Origin: Thermococcus sp. 4557 | GTDB taxonomy: Archaea; Methanobacteriota_B; Thermococci; Thermococcales; Thermococcaceae | Direction of reading: 5' to 3' | NCBI RefSeq assembly: GCF_000221185.1 | Contig: NC_015865.1 | Coordinates: 558,001-622,000, forward strand | Length of the DNA stretch: 64,000 nucleotides | Shown: piece by piece, positions 44,573 through 54,506 of the stretch | How the letters are laid out: each line of letters begins with the position of its first letter | Position numbering within the stretch: position 1 is the first letter of the stretch | Notes under the pieces: model-generated | What the model was told of the DNA's origin: nothing | What the model saw: the letters and a program-made list of their open reading frames with translations, nothing else | The model's database searches: none | Program-made: the position numbers and the translations under genes

Positions 44573-45399
44573 AATTGGAGAAGATTGAGGTTATTTTCTA
44601 CATCGAAGGATTGGGAAGCGACAAGAAAGTTTTAGAAAGGGCTATGAAGGAGACTGCAGAGAACCTCCGGAACGAAAAGAACGTCGAGGTAAAGTATGTG
44701 CGGGTCGAGGATGTGCTGGAAAACAGCGAAGAGGACATCCTCAAGTATTCCGGGGTTATCGAAGCCCAGCTGGTTGGCGACCTGGCCGATATAGTCCGCC
44801 TGACCCTTCGCTACTCGCCCGCGATAGTCGAAGTGCTCGGACCCGGAAAGCTTGAGATTGAATCGAAGGAGCTCATGAAAATCCTCGGGGAAGTCTCGCT
44901 CTTCATGGGCAAGCTCATGGAGAAGTTCGGAGGCCTCGCGGTTTATCCAAAACTCGACGACATCCCTACGCCCGACATTGGATACCCCAGGGAGGAGATA
45001 GAGAGCCTCATCGTCGATGACAGAAACATCCTCTACCGCTTCGTCATTGAGGTCTTTGGAGAGAACGAAGAGGGCATAAAAGAGACCATGGCAAAGGCCC
45101 TCTCGATCGAGGGGTGCAGGATAAACAAGCTCGCAGTCCAGGGGCAGGAGGAGGAAGGCAGGTTTAAAGGACTCCTGGCAGCGGAGCTCCTGTCACCGTT
45201 CGAAACGCTCTTCCAGCTGACCGGAAAGTACGCTCCCGTCGCAATTTCCATCATAGAGCCCGAAATAGTCGATATCACAGCCAACGAACTCCAGAACACC
45301 CTCACAGACCTCGGCGGCTTCGTGAATGAACTGGTCACGAGACCCGTCAAGAGGCAGATCCTGGAAAAGAAGAACACGGAGTTCAAACTTAACCCCTGA
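44569..45399 (+). CDS. conserved hypothetical protein, about 276 aa
   Basis: A soluble acidic protein (MVKLEKIEVIFYIEGLGSDKKVLERAMKE in its first part, given here only as a guide: an ACT-like alpha/beta unit) that seems to contain a duplicated domain. The second half repeats the pattern of a strand, a helix with MAKALS, and SPAIVEV/APVAISIIEPEIV. GTG 44569 overlaps the stop of the radical SAM gene; TTG 44575 is possible. Translational coupling suggests a function tied to that enzyme. No family recognised. Confidence 0.68.
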   Translation: MKLEKIEVIFYIEGLGSDKKVLERAMKETAENLRNEKNVEVKYVRVEDVLENSEEDILKYSGVIEAQLVGDLADIVRLTLRYSPAIVEVLGPGKLEIESKELMKILGEVSLFMGKLMEKFGGLAVYPKLDDIPTPDIGYPREEIESLIVDDRNILYRFVIEVFGENEEGIKETMAKALSIEGCRINKLAVQGQEEEGRFKGLLAAELLSPFETLFQLTGKYAPVAISIIEPEIVDITANELQNTLTDLGGFVNELVTRPVKRQILEKKNTEFKLNP

Positions 45400-45508
45400 T
45401 ATTATCGGCAAAAGGCGAAAGGCCTATAGGCATTTAATTAAGCTCCCTTTCATTTTTACGGCAATGAGCGAGCTTTTTTTAGGGAGAGAAAGGGTCTGAA
45501 AGCGAAAA

Positions 45509-45598
45509 GTATATATACCTGAAGTCGGTAGAAAGTCATTGACAACACATGTTAGACCATCCTAGGGCGTAAGCCCAAAGTTAAGGAGGTGTTGGGAA
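45509..45598 (+). promoter_or_regulatory. strong promoter and structured 5' leader of the S-layer gene
   Basis: TATA AGTATATATACC at 45509-45520 predicts a transcript start near 45540, leaving a leader of about 60 nt. The leader holds GGGC-GTAA-GCCC (45565-45576), a hairpin with a GNRA tetraloop, and then a near-perfect AAGGAGGTG ribosome site 8 bases before ATG 45599. This suits a very highly expressed, stable mRNA. Confidence 0.65.
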
Positions 45599-47386
45599 AT
45601 GAAAGTGAAAAAGATCGCGGCCCTCGCAGTTGGTGCCGCTATGGTTGGAGCCACCATGGGCTTTGCCAGCGCTCAGCCGACCGTCCCGAACATACCGAAG
45701 GACTTCTTCGTTAACGCCGATGGAACCCCGAACGTTAAAATCGTCGTTGGAAGTACCGCTGCTGCTATGGACGTTGCCAGCGCTGCTGACATAGCCGTTG
45801 CTCTCGGCAGCCTGCTCTACACCAAGGAGCAGGTCGACGTCCAGGGTGACTACGTCAAGATCAAGGCTGAGTACCCGCCCGAGGATGTTGGCGACTCCCC
45901 GTGGACCATCTACGCCTACTACAACGACACCATAAGGAACCAGACCGCCTGGGCCACCAAGTACACCGAGCTTCCGGGCGACTACTGGTACAACGGTGCC
46001 GGCGGCTACAACGTTGCCTACAGCGACTGGATGAGCAACTTCAAGGTCACCACCACCATAGAGGACAAGGACAAGATCGGTGACGAGCAGCTCGTTGACT
46101 GGCACATCACCCTCCAGAACATCCAGCTCAAGTCCAAGGACCCGAGCAACTGGGACAAGAGCAGGCCGCCCAAGGAGGCCGACCTCGTCGTTACCCCGGG
46201 CAACGTCACCGTCTTTGTTGACTACGTCCTCTACAACTACACCGTGACCGAGGAGAAGAAGGTCAGGGACGCCTACCCCGAGTGGGGTGTTCCGGCCGTT
46301 TACGAGAACGTCACCAGCTGGTACATCGGCGATGCTGCCCAGGGCACCGGCGGAACCATCTACAAGAAGGGTGTCAAGGCCGGTGAGACCTTCACCGTCT
46401 TCGGCGAGACCTACTACGTCCTCGAGGTTGGAAACGGCACCTTCACCGCCGGTCTCGACAAGCCGACCGCCTGGTACCAGGTCGGCGAGCCGCAGGCCAT
46501 CGAGGGCACCGACTGGGTCGTCACCGTCCTCGACATAAGCATCATCGACCAGAGGGCCCTTGCGGTCGTTAAGAACGCCGTCACCGGCAAGGAGAGCGAC
46601 CAGGTCATCCTCCAGAAGGACACCCCGGTCGACGTCTTCAACGACGGCGCCGTCATACTCACCCTCAAGGACACCTTCGTCGGTATTGACGGCCACCTCA
46701 TAGCCAGCATTGACGCCCAGGTTGACGTCAAGGACTACAAGAGCGGCGACACCATCACCTACGACGGCAAGAAGTGGAAGATGACCATCGCCACCGAGGG
46801 CGACTACATCAAGAACGTCACCCTCACCAACCTCGACAAGCTCGAGGGCAACCCGGTTGACATCTTCGGCACCTACGACCTCAAGTACAGGTTCGAGCTC
46901 AAGACCCTCAACGAGAAGAAGGTTGACTGGGACATCAACGGCGACGGCAAGAAGGAGGACAAGGACTTCGTTGTCGCCTACGCCTACATCTGCCTCAAGG
47001 AGAAGGAGGGCAAGGTCGTCGAGAAGGAGCTCGAGGTCGGCGACGACGTCCTCGACAGCGACTTCGTCGTCAGCGAGATCCACGCCACCGCTGACCAGAT
47101 CACCATCAAGCCGGTCAGCGAGCCGATAACCGTCATGGACTACGAGGTCAGCATGGAGGATCCGGGAGCCAACCTCATCCTCGTTGGCGGTCCGGTTGCC
47201 AACAGCCTCACCAAGTACCTCGTCGAGCAGAACATCAGCCAGGTTGACTGGGAGAACAGCCCAGGCGACATCGAGTACATCGAGGACGCCCTTGGCGGCT
47301 ACGACGTCGTCATCGTCGCTGGTGCCACCAGGAACGAGACCAAGGTCGCCGCCGAGGCCCTTATGGAGTACCTCGCTGGCCTCTGA
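45599..47386 (+). CDS. S-layer protein (MJ0822 family)
   Basis: A 595-residue cell-surface lattice protein. Signal peptide MKVKKIAALAVGAAMVGATM with cleavage after Ala25 (ASA before QPTVP). The N-terminal S-layer domain includes VKIVVGSTAAAMDVASAADIAVALG. Several N-x-S/T sequons occur in the middle. The C-terminal domain has LILVGGPVANSLTKYLVEQ and GYDVVIVAGATRNETKVAAEALMEYL, both S-layer family marks. Codon use is strikingly biased to C-ending codons (GAC, AAC, ACC, GTC), as in the most highly expressed genes. A pyrimidine-rich stretch after the stop probably ends transcription. Confidence 0.94.
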   Translation: MKVKKIAALAVGAAMVGATMGFASAQPTVPNIPKDFFVNADGTPNVKIVVGSTAAAMDVASAADIAVALGSLLYTKEQVDVQGDYVKIKAEYPPEDVGDSPWTIYAYYNDTIRNQTAWATKYTELPGDYWYNGAGGYNVAYSDWMSNFKVTTTIEDKDKIGDEQLVDWHITLQNIQLKSKDPSNWDKSRPPKEADLVVTPGNVTVFVDYVLYNYTVTEEKKVRDAYPEWGVPAVYENVTSWYIGDAAQGTGGTIYKKGVKAGETFTVFGETYYVLEVGNGTFTAGLDKPTAWYQVGEPQAIEGTDWVVTVLDISIIDQRALAVVKNAVTGKESDQVILQKDTPVDVFNDGAVILTLKDTFVGIDGHLIASIDAQVDVKDYKSGDTITYDGKKWKMTIATEGDYIKNVTLTNLDKLEGNPVDIFGTYDLKYRFELKTLNEKKVDWDINGDGKKEDKDFVVAYAYICLKEKEGKVVEKELEVGDDVLDSDFVVSEIHATADQITIKPVSEPITVMDYEVSMEDPGANLILVGGPVANSLTKYLVEQNISQVDWENSPGDIEYIEDALGGYDVVIVAGATRNETKVAAEALMEYLAGL

Positions 47387-47387
47387 A

Positions 47388-47418
47388 GGCCTTTCCTTCC
47401 CTTTTAATTCTCTCTTCT
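47388..47418 (+). terminator. probable T-rich terminator after the S-layer gene
   Basis: The S-layer stop codon is followed by CCTTTCCTTCCCTTTTAATT, an oligo-pyrimidine and T-rich tract of the kind that releases archaeal RNA polymerase. No stem-loop is needed. The next gene begins only about 45 bp later, so partial readthrough is possible. Confidence 0.4.
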
Positions 47419-47431
47419 GGGGGTTTTAACG

Positions 47432-48229
47432 TTGAATCAAAAGAAACTCGCAGTCATTCTCATTGTCATCGTTCTGGTCGTTGCTCCAATCAGTTACCTG
47501 GTGTATTCATACCACAACTTCAGCAGCCTGGTGAACCCAGGAACCCCCAAAGCGTCTGACAGATACATCCTCATTTACACCCCCTCAGCGCAGTTCTATG
47601 CCCTTACGGCAGAGGAATATCAAAAGCTCATAGAGGAAGGAAACTCACCCCCCGCGGGATCCAAACTCTTCAACGTCACCGTGGACAGTTACCTCACGGG
47701 AAGTCCAGGGGTTGATCTCAACATAACCCTGAGAAACCTCTACGAGCACTTCACAATCGTAATGGGCGATCCCTCTGTGCTCAACTGCAAAGACAACCCA
47801 CAGCTGTACATCGGAGACTGCAGATACAGAACCCTGACGGTTTCGGAAATATCAGGGGTCGTGGCCAGCATCTTCGCGGCAAACTACTACGTCCAGGGTA
47901 TTCAGATGGGGTACGATAACGCCACCGCCAGACAGTACGCATACAACCAGACGGAACTGAGATACAGGAAGACCTACCTCAACTTCTGGACAAAGGTGGA
48001 CCTAGGAAGGGGCAAGATCGGGAACCAGAACAGCCTCGCCGTTGTGCTGATAGGGCCCGCGGAAGGGGCAAAGGAGAACAGGATTTTTGTCCCCCGCAAA
48101 GGCGTGCTGGTGATTGAGGGAACGAGCGACGAGACCCTCAGGGCAGAAGTTGTGCTCATAGAAGACATCATAGCCTTTAAGTGGCCGCAGGGAAATGAAA
48201 CCAAGACCGTGAACATCACAGGCGGATGA
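47432..48229 (+). CDS. membrane-anchored surface protein, unknown function
   Basis: A 265-residue protein with an N-terminal hydrophobic segment (LAVILIVIVLVVAPISYLVY) and a long exterior part containing about seven N-x-S/T sequons and two cysteines (NCKDNP and DCRYR) likely paired in a disulfide. TTG 47432 appears to be the start, after GGGGG at poor spacing, so it is tentative. It follows the S-layer gene on the same strand and may be an envelope companion. Its end overlaps the convergent radical SAM gene by 14 bp. Confidence 0.68.
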   Translation: MNQKKLAVILIVIVLVVAPISYLVYSYHNFSSLVNPGTPKASDRYILIYTPSAQFYALTAEEYQKLIEEGNSPPAGSKLFNVTVDSYLTGSPGVDLNITLRNLYEHFTIVMGDPSVLNCKDNPQLYIGDCRYRTLTVSEISGVVASIFAANYYVQGIQMGYDNATARQYAYNQTELRYRKTYLNFWTKVDLGRGKIGNQNSLAVVLIGPAEGAKENRIFVPRKGVLVIEGTSDETLRAEVVLIEDIIAFKWPQGNETKTVNITGG

Positions 48230-49961
48230 CGTGCTCCAGGGTTTCCCTTTTCTCTTCCCCCACCACCCGGAAGAACTCGTCCTTGCTGCCGAAAGGCCTC
48301 TCCGCCAGCACCCTCACCGCGGTTTTCTTCCCGATTCCCGGCAGATACTGGAGAACTTTGGGGTTCTCGCGGTTGACGTTTATCGGGACCGGAACTCCCG
48401 TGATGCTCCGGTAGCCGTGTCCGACTATCAGGACATCGTAGAACCGGTTCAGGGGCACCTCCTTGGGCATACCAACGATAAGGGGATAGCTACCTATCTG
48501 CCTGCCGTAGGTCAGGCCGTTCTCAATAACCTCCGCACGGACATCGCGGAGGATGGTTCCCACGGGAACAACGCGCCTGAGCATCGGGAGGTCTATCTCG
48601 TGCCTTATCTTGTATTTGTAGTGCTGGATGAGCTTCTTGTGCTTCCCGGTTTTCACTTTATCCCTCATGTGCCACAGCGGAGTTCCAGGGAAGACGACCA
48701 CCTGTCTGATGTTTATCCTGCGGACCATCAGCCCATCGTCCAGGAGCCTCTTGAAAAACTGGAACGTCAGCTCGTAGCTCTTCTTGGTCTCTCCAGGAAG
48801 GCCAAAAATCACGTTTATCCCGGGCAGGAGCCAGGGCATGCCGTTGGGGCCCCTCTTTGCCCCCACCTCGTTGAGTATCCTCACCGCCTCGTAGGTCTCA
48901 TCTGCGGTGGCGTTCAGGTTGTTGAGCTTCGCAACCTTCGGGTCGGCGCTCTCTAAGCCAAAGGCAACGACGTTTCCGGGGGTTCCGTACTCCATCAGGG
49001 TCTTGGCTATCCTAACGCTCTCCTCGGGGTAGTTGGCTATGACCGCGGGGTTCGCGTTGTCCACGTGGAGGGTCTTAAGCCCCGGGGCAACGGAGCGAAT
49101 ACCCCTGAAAAGCTTTTCCAGGGCCTCAGGATTGGGCACTGGAACCCTTCCGTCCGGTTTGGCCATGTACGAAAAGATACAGCTCTGCCTGCCGACGCGG
49201 AAGTGCCTCACCCCCATGGAGTAGAGGGCCTCGACCTCCGCAACGACGTCCTCGATGGGTCTGTCCTCAACGTTTCTGTAGCGCACAGGCTCGGTGCAGA
49301 AGGAGCAGCCGCCTATGCCCATCGCCTTGGGACAGCCGCGCTGGGTTTCTATCTCAACTATTACGAAGTCCGGGAAGTCGGGAAACTGCCTGACCACCTC
49401 CGCCCCGAGCAGCGCGTAGTCCCTCAGCTCCCCGTAGGTCCTGAAGCGGAAGGGGTCTGCATCGGCTGGATTCACGAGGTAATCGTGCAGAAACGCCTCG
49501 AGGTCGCCGTAGACGATGTGGTCAAAGACGGACTGGGCAAGGAGAAGCTCGCGGGAGGTTATCCTCGTCCCGCCGGCATGGGCGGAGCCCATGAACGCCG
49601 GGCCGCCGAGGATTTTGACCCCCTGAAACGGCCGGAGGAACCTCGCCACCTCCTCAACCTGGGACGGGACGGCCGAGAGGTACTTGCCCGGGGTGTGCAG
49701 GCCCCCTATGTACACGAGAACGTCCGCCCTCTCGAGTATCTCACGGGTTTGGGGGAAGTTCGGGGTTTTGTTTTTAGTTGCCACCCCCCTTTCTCCCTCA
49801 AGGGCGGCCCTCAGGTCATCTATGGTCAGGTAGAAAACTCTGGCGTCTCTTCGGGCCTTTTTTACGGCGCCATAAGCATAACGCGGGTATATCCCAAGAT
49901 AAGGAGGAACACCAAGTCCCGCGGGCTCGTCGGTGTAGCCGTCGATAATGACAACTATCAT
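48216..49961 (-). CDS. radical SAM protein with helix-hairpin-helix (COG1031-like)
   Basis: A 581-residue protein of three parts. An N-terminal alpha/beta domain like B12-binding folds (IDGYTDEPAGLG, VYIGGLHTPGKY). The radical SAM barrel with Cys210, Cys219 and Cys222 in RGCPKAMGIGGCSFC, spacing CX8CX2C rather than the canonical CX3CX2C. A C-terminal helix-hairpin-helix (LPGIGKKTAVRVLAERPF, about 535-552) that should contact nucleic acid. This architecture is conserved in archaea, function unknown; an RNA or DNA substrate is likely. Monocistronic, ATG 49961. Confidence 0.85.
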   Translation of the reverse strand: MIVVIIDGYTDEPAGLGVPPYLGIYPRYAYGAVKKARRDARVFYLTIDDLRAALEGERGVATKNKTPNFPQTREILERADVLVYIGGLHTPGKYLSAVPSQVEEVARFLRPFQGVKILGGPAFMGSAHAGGTRITSRELLLAQSVFDHIVYGDLEAFLHDYLVNPADADPFRFRTYGELRDYALLGAEVVRQFPDFPDFVIVEIETQRGCPKAMGIGGCSFCTEPVRYRNVEDRPIEDVVAEVEALYSMGVRHFRVGRQSCIFSYMAKPDGRVPVPNPEALEKLFRGIRSVAPGLKTLHVDNANPAVIANYPEESVRIAKTLMEYGTPGNVVAFGLESADPKVAKLNNLNATADETYEAVRILNEVGAKRGPNGMPWLLPGINVIFGLPGETKKSYELTFQFFKRLLDDGLMVRRINIRQVVVFPGTPLWHMRDKVKTGKHKKLIQHYKYKIRHEIDLPMLRRVVPVGTILRDVRAEVIENGLTYGRQIGSYPLIVGMPKEVPLNRFYDVLIVGHGYRSITGVPVPINVNRENPKVLQYLPGIGKKTAVRVLAERPFGSKDEFFRVVGEEKRETLEHVIRL

Positions 49962-50049
49962 GGTTGAGAGTCAAGCCCCCCACTTAAAAATCAATCGATG
50001 ACAAAAAGTATAAACGGTCTTACCACAATAACTGTTACCGGGGGATAGC

Positions 50050-50589
50050 ATGAACAAGACCAACTATCAAACTGTGGAAAAGACGAGGTTCAAAAGGATC
50101 CTTGAGGAAATATCAAAGCTGGACTACAGGGAGCTGATGGCATATTGGATGGACCAGGAGGTAATGGAGGCCGAGATGTACCACAAGCTGTACCAGCTCA
50201 GCCGCGACGTCAACTGGGACGAGCGGGTCTCCAAGCTGTTCTTCCAGCTTTACAAAGAGAGCCTTGGACATGCAGAGGCGCTTCTCAAGATGTTCAGGGA
50301 GATGTTCCCCTGGGAGGAGCCCCCAAAGGTCAGCGTTGCTCCCCTCGAGGTGGAGCTGTCCGAGGAGCGCCTGAAAGACCTGGTGTATCACGGAAACCTT
50401 CGGGAGATCCTCGAATACCTGATGGGAACGGAGAAACTGGCCCACGACGTTTACCAGTACCTGGCGGAGAAGACGGAGGATGAAAACTCCAAAGCAACCC
50501 TTACGTGGCTCTCGAACATAGAGAACGGCCACTATCAGAAACTTAGAAACCTGTACGTAACACTTTTCGGAACGGAACCCGGGGAGTAA
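50050..50589 (+). CDS. ferritin-like/rubrerythrin-type diiron protein
   Basis: A 179-residue, almost all-helical protein. Carboxylate-histidine pairs suit a diiron four-helix bundle: EVMEAEMYHKLY, KESLGHAEALL, GTEKLAHDVYQYL and SNIENGHYQKL, that is E...ExxY/H and ExxH repeated twice. It lacks the C-terminal rubredoxin domain of classical rubrerythrin. It may detoxify peroxide or store iron. TATA AAGTATAAACGG near 50006-50018; ribosome site GGGGGATAG. Convergent with ksgA, sharing the stop boundary. Confidence 0.8.
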   Translation: MNKTNYQTVEKTRFKRILEEISKLDYRELMAYWMDQEVMEAEMYHKLYQLSRDVNWDERVSKLFFQLYKESLGHAEALLKMFREMFPWEEPPKVSVAPLEVELSEERLKDLVYHGNLREILEYLMGTEKLAHDVYQYLAEKTEDENSKATLTWLSNIENGHYQKLRNLYVTLFGTEPGE

Positions 50590-52028
<1,439 letters not shown>

Positions 52029-52097
52029 TGTCTCTCCCCCAGAAATTATACCCGTCCGGAGTTTTTATACTTTGTCTAAGAGAAAAGGAAAGGAGGG

Positions 52098-52466
52098 TCA
52101 CTCCTCGGGACGGTAGTCGTCGAGGAGCCTTATTATTTCCTCGGCCTCCTCCCTGGTGGGCATGTAGTCCTCCTTGGCGAAGAGGACGCGGATGTCGAAG
52201 TAGTCCTCGGGCATGAAGTCCACGAGCTTCACGGCGAGCCTCTCGTCTATCCAATCAAAGAGGCCGAGGAGCTTCTCCTTCAGCTCGGCGACCTGCTCGG
52301 GCTTGAGCTTGGCGAAGCGCTCGGCATGCTCGAGGCTAACCCTGGCCTCGTAGAACATGGGCTCCTCCGGGTTCTCCACCATGCCCTCAGCCTTGCGCCT
52401 CTCGAGGAGCTCCTTTGTCTCGGATATCGTGAGGTAGCGCTCCTCGAGCTTCTTCCTCCCTATCAT
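52098..52466 (-). CDS. rpoF: RNA polymerase subunit F (Rpb4-like)
   Basis: RpoF forms the polymerase stalk with RpoE and helps open complexes and RNA exit. The 122-residue protein begins MIGRKKLEERYLTISETKELLERR and has the Rpb4 HRDC-like helical end (ERLAVKLVDFMPEDYFDIRVLF). I use ATG 52466, which gives the usual N-terminus; ATG 52472 overlaps the L21e stop (ATGA). Co-transcribed with L21e upstream. Confidence 0.93.
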   Translation of the reverse strand: MIGRKKLEERYLTISETKELLERRKAEGMVENPEEPMFYEARVSLEHAERFAKLKPEQVAELKEKLLGLFDWIDERLAVKLVDFMPEDYFDIRVLFAKEDYMPTREEAEEIIRLLDDYRPEE

Positions 52467-52468
52467 GC

Positions 52469-52765
52469 TCATCCCTTCTGAGCCCTGAGGTGAACCGGGT
52501 GGATGAAGAAGGTCTTGACCTTGCCACCGTCCTTAACCTGGACGACGTAGGCATCGCCGCGCTTACCGACGACGGTTCCGGTTCTTCCGTGGAACCTCGG
52601 GTCCGGCATGCCCCTGTGGTAGCTCGGCTCTATGACGATGTGAACCCTCTGTCCAGCCTCGAACTCCTGGAGGAACCTGGTGAGGGGCGGGAGACCTCTC
52701 CTCCTCGGCTTCTTGCTGAGCTTGCCGCGGGTCTTCCTTCTGAAGCTGTGTGCTTTCTTAACCAT
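52469..52765 (-). CDS. rpl21e: large-subunit ribosomal protein L21e (eL21)
   Basis: A 98-residue basic 50S protein. [23 protein letters not shown] at its start (quoted here in part: [12 protein letters not shown]) and the SH3-like [19 protein letters not shown] are the eL21 signature. ATG 52765 is favoured over the in-frame ATG 52774 because GAGGTGATT lies just before it. The gene leads the L21e-RpoF-DUF655-KsgA cluster and has a leader of about 100 nt from TATA at 52888-52899. Confidence 0.95.
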   Translation of the reverse strand: MVKKAHSFRRKTRGKLSKKPRRRGLPPLTRFLQEFEAGQRVHIVIEPSYHRGMPDPRFHGRTGTVVGKRGDAYVVQVKDGGKVKTFFIHPVHLRAQKG

Positions 52766-52901
52766 TCCAATCACCTCGCAGGGTTTTACTCATCGCGCAA
52801 CAGACGCAAATTCATTTTTCAGAGTTTCACGCCTCTTCGGCGTATGGACTAAGCCTGTTATGGCTCCGCTATCCAATCGGCGGGAACCGTTTATAAAGTT
52901 T
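52766..52901 (-). promoter_or_regulatory. promoter and long 5' leader of the L21e operon
   Basis: On the minus strand CTTTATAAACGG at about 52888-52899 is a good TATA, giving a start near 52866 and a leader of about 100 nt, long for Thermococcus. The leader contains a short hairpin ACGCC-GAAGA-GGCGT near 52828-52842. Ribosomal-protein leaders are common sites of autoregulation, but no known binding element is recognisable. Confidence 0.5.
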
Positions 52902-54062
52902 TCACTCATCAAGAATGTTCATGACGTCAAGCCTCTCGCACCAGGCGGGTTTTCCAAGCAGGTCGCTGACAGAAGGCTTCGTGCGCCCCTTATCGCCGGA
53001 TATGAGTTCCTTAATGTAGAGGCCCCCATCGGTGACGAGGCGGAGCTCGAAGTGCTTCCCGTCGAGCCATCTCGCTTCCGCTTCGTGAACCCTCCGGACG
53101 CGAACTTTATCGGCCCTCGCCTTCCTCACGCGCCAGGGGGTTCTCTGGCGAATCTCAAGCCCCTTGAGCTTTCTGGCAGCTTCCTCGGCCTCCTCGGGGG
53201 TTACCCCCTCCTCGACCAGAACCAGCGCGAGGTATTCTTTGCGGTGATTCCGTGTGAGGACTTCCTCGGCTTCCTTCGCCGAGACAAAGTGCAGGCCCAG
53301 CACCTCGACCTTTCCGCTTGCGTTTATCTTCCCCGCTATCTCGTCGAGGTCGAGCTTCCGTTTTTTGGGCCGCTTTATCTCAACGATAAAGGGCCTGCCG
53401 TTTCCGAGCATGCGAACGTCAACGTCCTCCCTTCCGGCCCCTTTGAAGACGCACTTCCCTCCGCTCGCCCTGGAGAACGCCCTGCAGATGATCGAGGCAA
53501 CGCTCTCCTCAAAGTCAGGGAGGGGCGTCTGGGGAATGCCCCTCACGAGCTTTCTGTAGCGGCCGTAGATGTAGAGGGGGTTTATCTGAAGCTCTATTCT
53601 GTCGGAATAAGGCTCAACGATGAAAACCACGTCGGGGTTTTTGGCGGTATCCTTTCCCGTTGCCTTCCCAAAGGCCTTACCGAGCTCACGGTTGAACTCG
53701 CGGTTTATGGGCTCGGCGGTCCCTATGCCGAACTCCTCCCAGAGGGCTTTCTCGTTCTCCCGAACCTCCTCGGGGAAGCGGGAGCCGACGAGGAAAGTCT
53801 CGAACTCGACGCCAGCCGCGGCCTCCTCCATCCTTCCGGTGAGTTCGGAAATCCTTTCGAAAACGTTGCCGCACAGCTCGCACGTTTCGGGTGCTTCAAC
53901 CGGGGGCAGGCCTCTGGCGGAGCGCTCCATGTTGAGGACGAACCTCACCGCCTTCCCGCGCTCCTCGTTGGTGCCCTTCCCAAGCCCCGCGAACAGTCTG
54001 CCCAGACAGTGGTCGCAGAGTTCGTGAGATTCAAGAACCTCAGCGGCCTTTTCAGTTATCAT
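52902..54062 (-). CDS. pus10: tRNA pseudouridine synthase Pus10
   Basis: Archaeal Pus10 makes pseudouridine 54 and 55 in the tRNA T arm. The 386-residue protein has N-terminal zinc cysteines (LCDHCLGRL and TCELCGNVF), a THUMP-like accessory region, and the C-terminal catalytic domain with GREDVDVRMLGNGRPFIVEI carrying the catalytic Asp, and RTPWRVRKARADKVRVRRV near the end. ATG 54062. It is divergent from a small HTH/Zn-ribbon gene; about 45 bp separate the two start codons. Confidence 0.92.
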   Translation of the reverse strand: MITEKAAEVLESHELCDHCLGRLFAGLGKGTNEERGKAVRFVLNMERSARGLPPVEAPETCELCGNVFERISELTGRMEEAAAGVEFETFLVGSRFPEEVRENEKALWEEFGIGTAEPINREFNRELGKAFGKATGKDTAKNPDVVFIVEPYSDRIELQINPLYIYGRYRKLVRGIPQTPLPDFEESVASIICRAFSRASGGKCVFKGAGREDVDVRMLGNGRPFIVEIKRPKKRKLDLDEIAGKINASGKVEVLGLHFVSAKEAEEVLTRNHRKEYLALVLVEEGVTPEEAEEAARKLKGLEIRQRTPWRVRKARADKVRVRRVHEAEARWLDGKHFELRLVTDGGLYIKELISGDKGRTKPSVSDLLGKPAWCERLDVMNILDE

Positions 54063-54107
54063 GCTCTCACCCTAAGATTTATATCCCAAAGCTCAAAGCT
54101 TCTCGCG

Positions 54108-54401
54108 ATGATGACTCGCAGGCAGAGAATAATAAAGCTTTTGGAAGAGCGGGACTACTCACCAAGCGAGCTGGTACTGGCCCTTGAGCTCCGCGGCAGG
54201 GGTGCAAAGAAAACCGTGCTGGAGGACCTGAAGGCCATCCAGAAGACCCTCAAGCGCGAGGGAAAGGTGCTCCTCATAAAGCCCGCGGAGTGCAGGAAGT
54301 GCGGCTTCGTCTTCCGGCCGGAGATAAACATACCCTCCCGCTGTCCGAAGTGCCGGTCGGAGTGGATAGAGGAACCCAGGTTTAAGATCGAGGCCAGATA
54401 G
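54108..54401 (+). CDS. HTH plus zinc-ribbon putative transcription regulator (COG3357-like)
   Basis: A 97-residue protein. The N-terminal winged helix (RQRIIKLLEERDYSPSELVLALEL) is followed by a zinc ribbon with CRKCGFVFRP and CPKCRSEW. Such fusions are taken as archaeal transcription regulators. TATA TTTATAT at 54078-54084 puts the transcript start within a few bases of ATG 54108, so the mRNA is probably leaderless, which fits the lack of a ribosome site. The targets are unknown; divergent from pus10. Confidence 0.85.
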   Translation: MMTRRQRIIKLLEERDYSPSELVLALELRGRGAKKTVLEDLKAIQKTLKREGKVLLIKPAECRKCGFVFRPEINIPSRCPKCRSEWIEEPRFKIEAR

Positions 54402-54506
54402 TTGTCATTTCGACGAAGCTTACCGATAATTGCGGCCGGTTTTTGTCACTTGTCCAGCCCGAAGGTTTATATTGGGTTTGTATCAGCTTAGGGCGGAGGG
54501 AGAGTT

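Noticed and set aside
45581-47083. 500-codon open frame antisense to the S-layer gene
   Set aside because: It consists of reverse-complement of the strongly biased C-ending codons, giving a V/L/D-rich repetitive product with no signal or domain. It is a composition shadow.
52680-54107. Apparent 470-residue N-terminal extension of the HTH/Zn-ribbon gene
   Set aside because: It is in frame upstream but antisense to pus10. The short gene has its own TATA and leaderless start at 54108.
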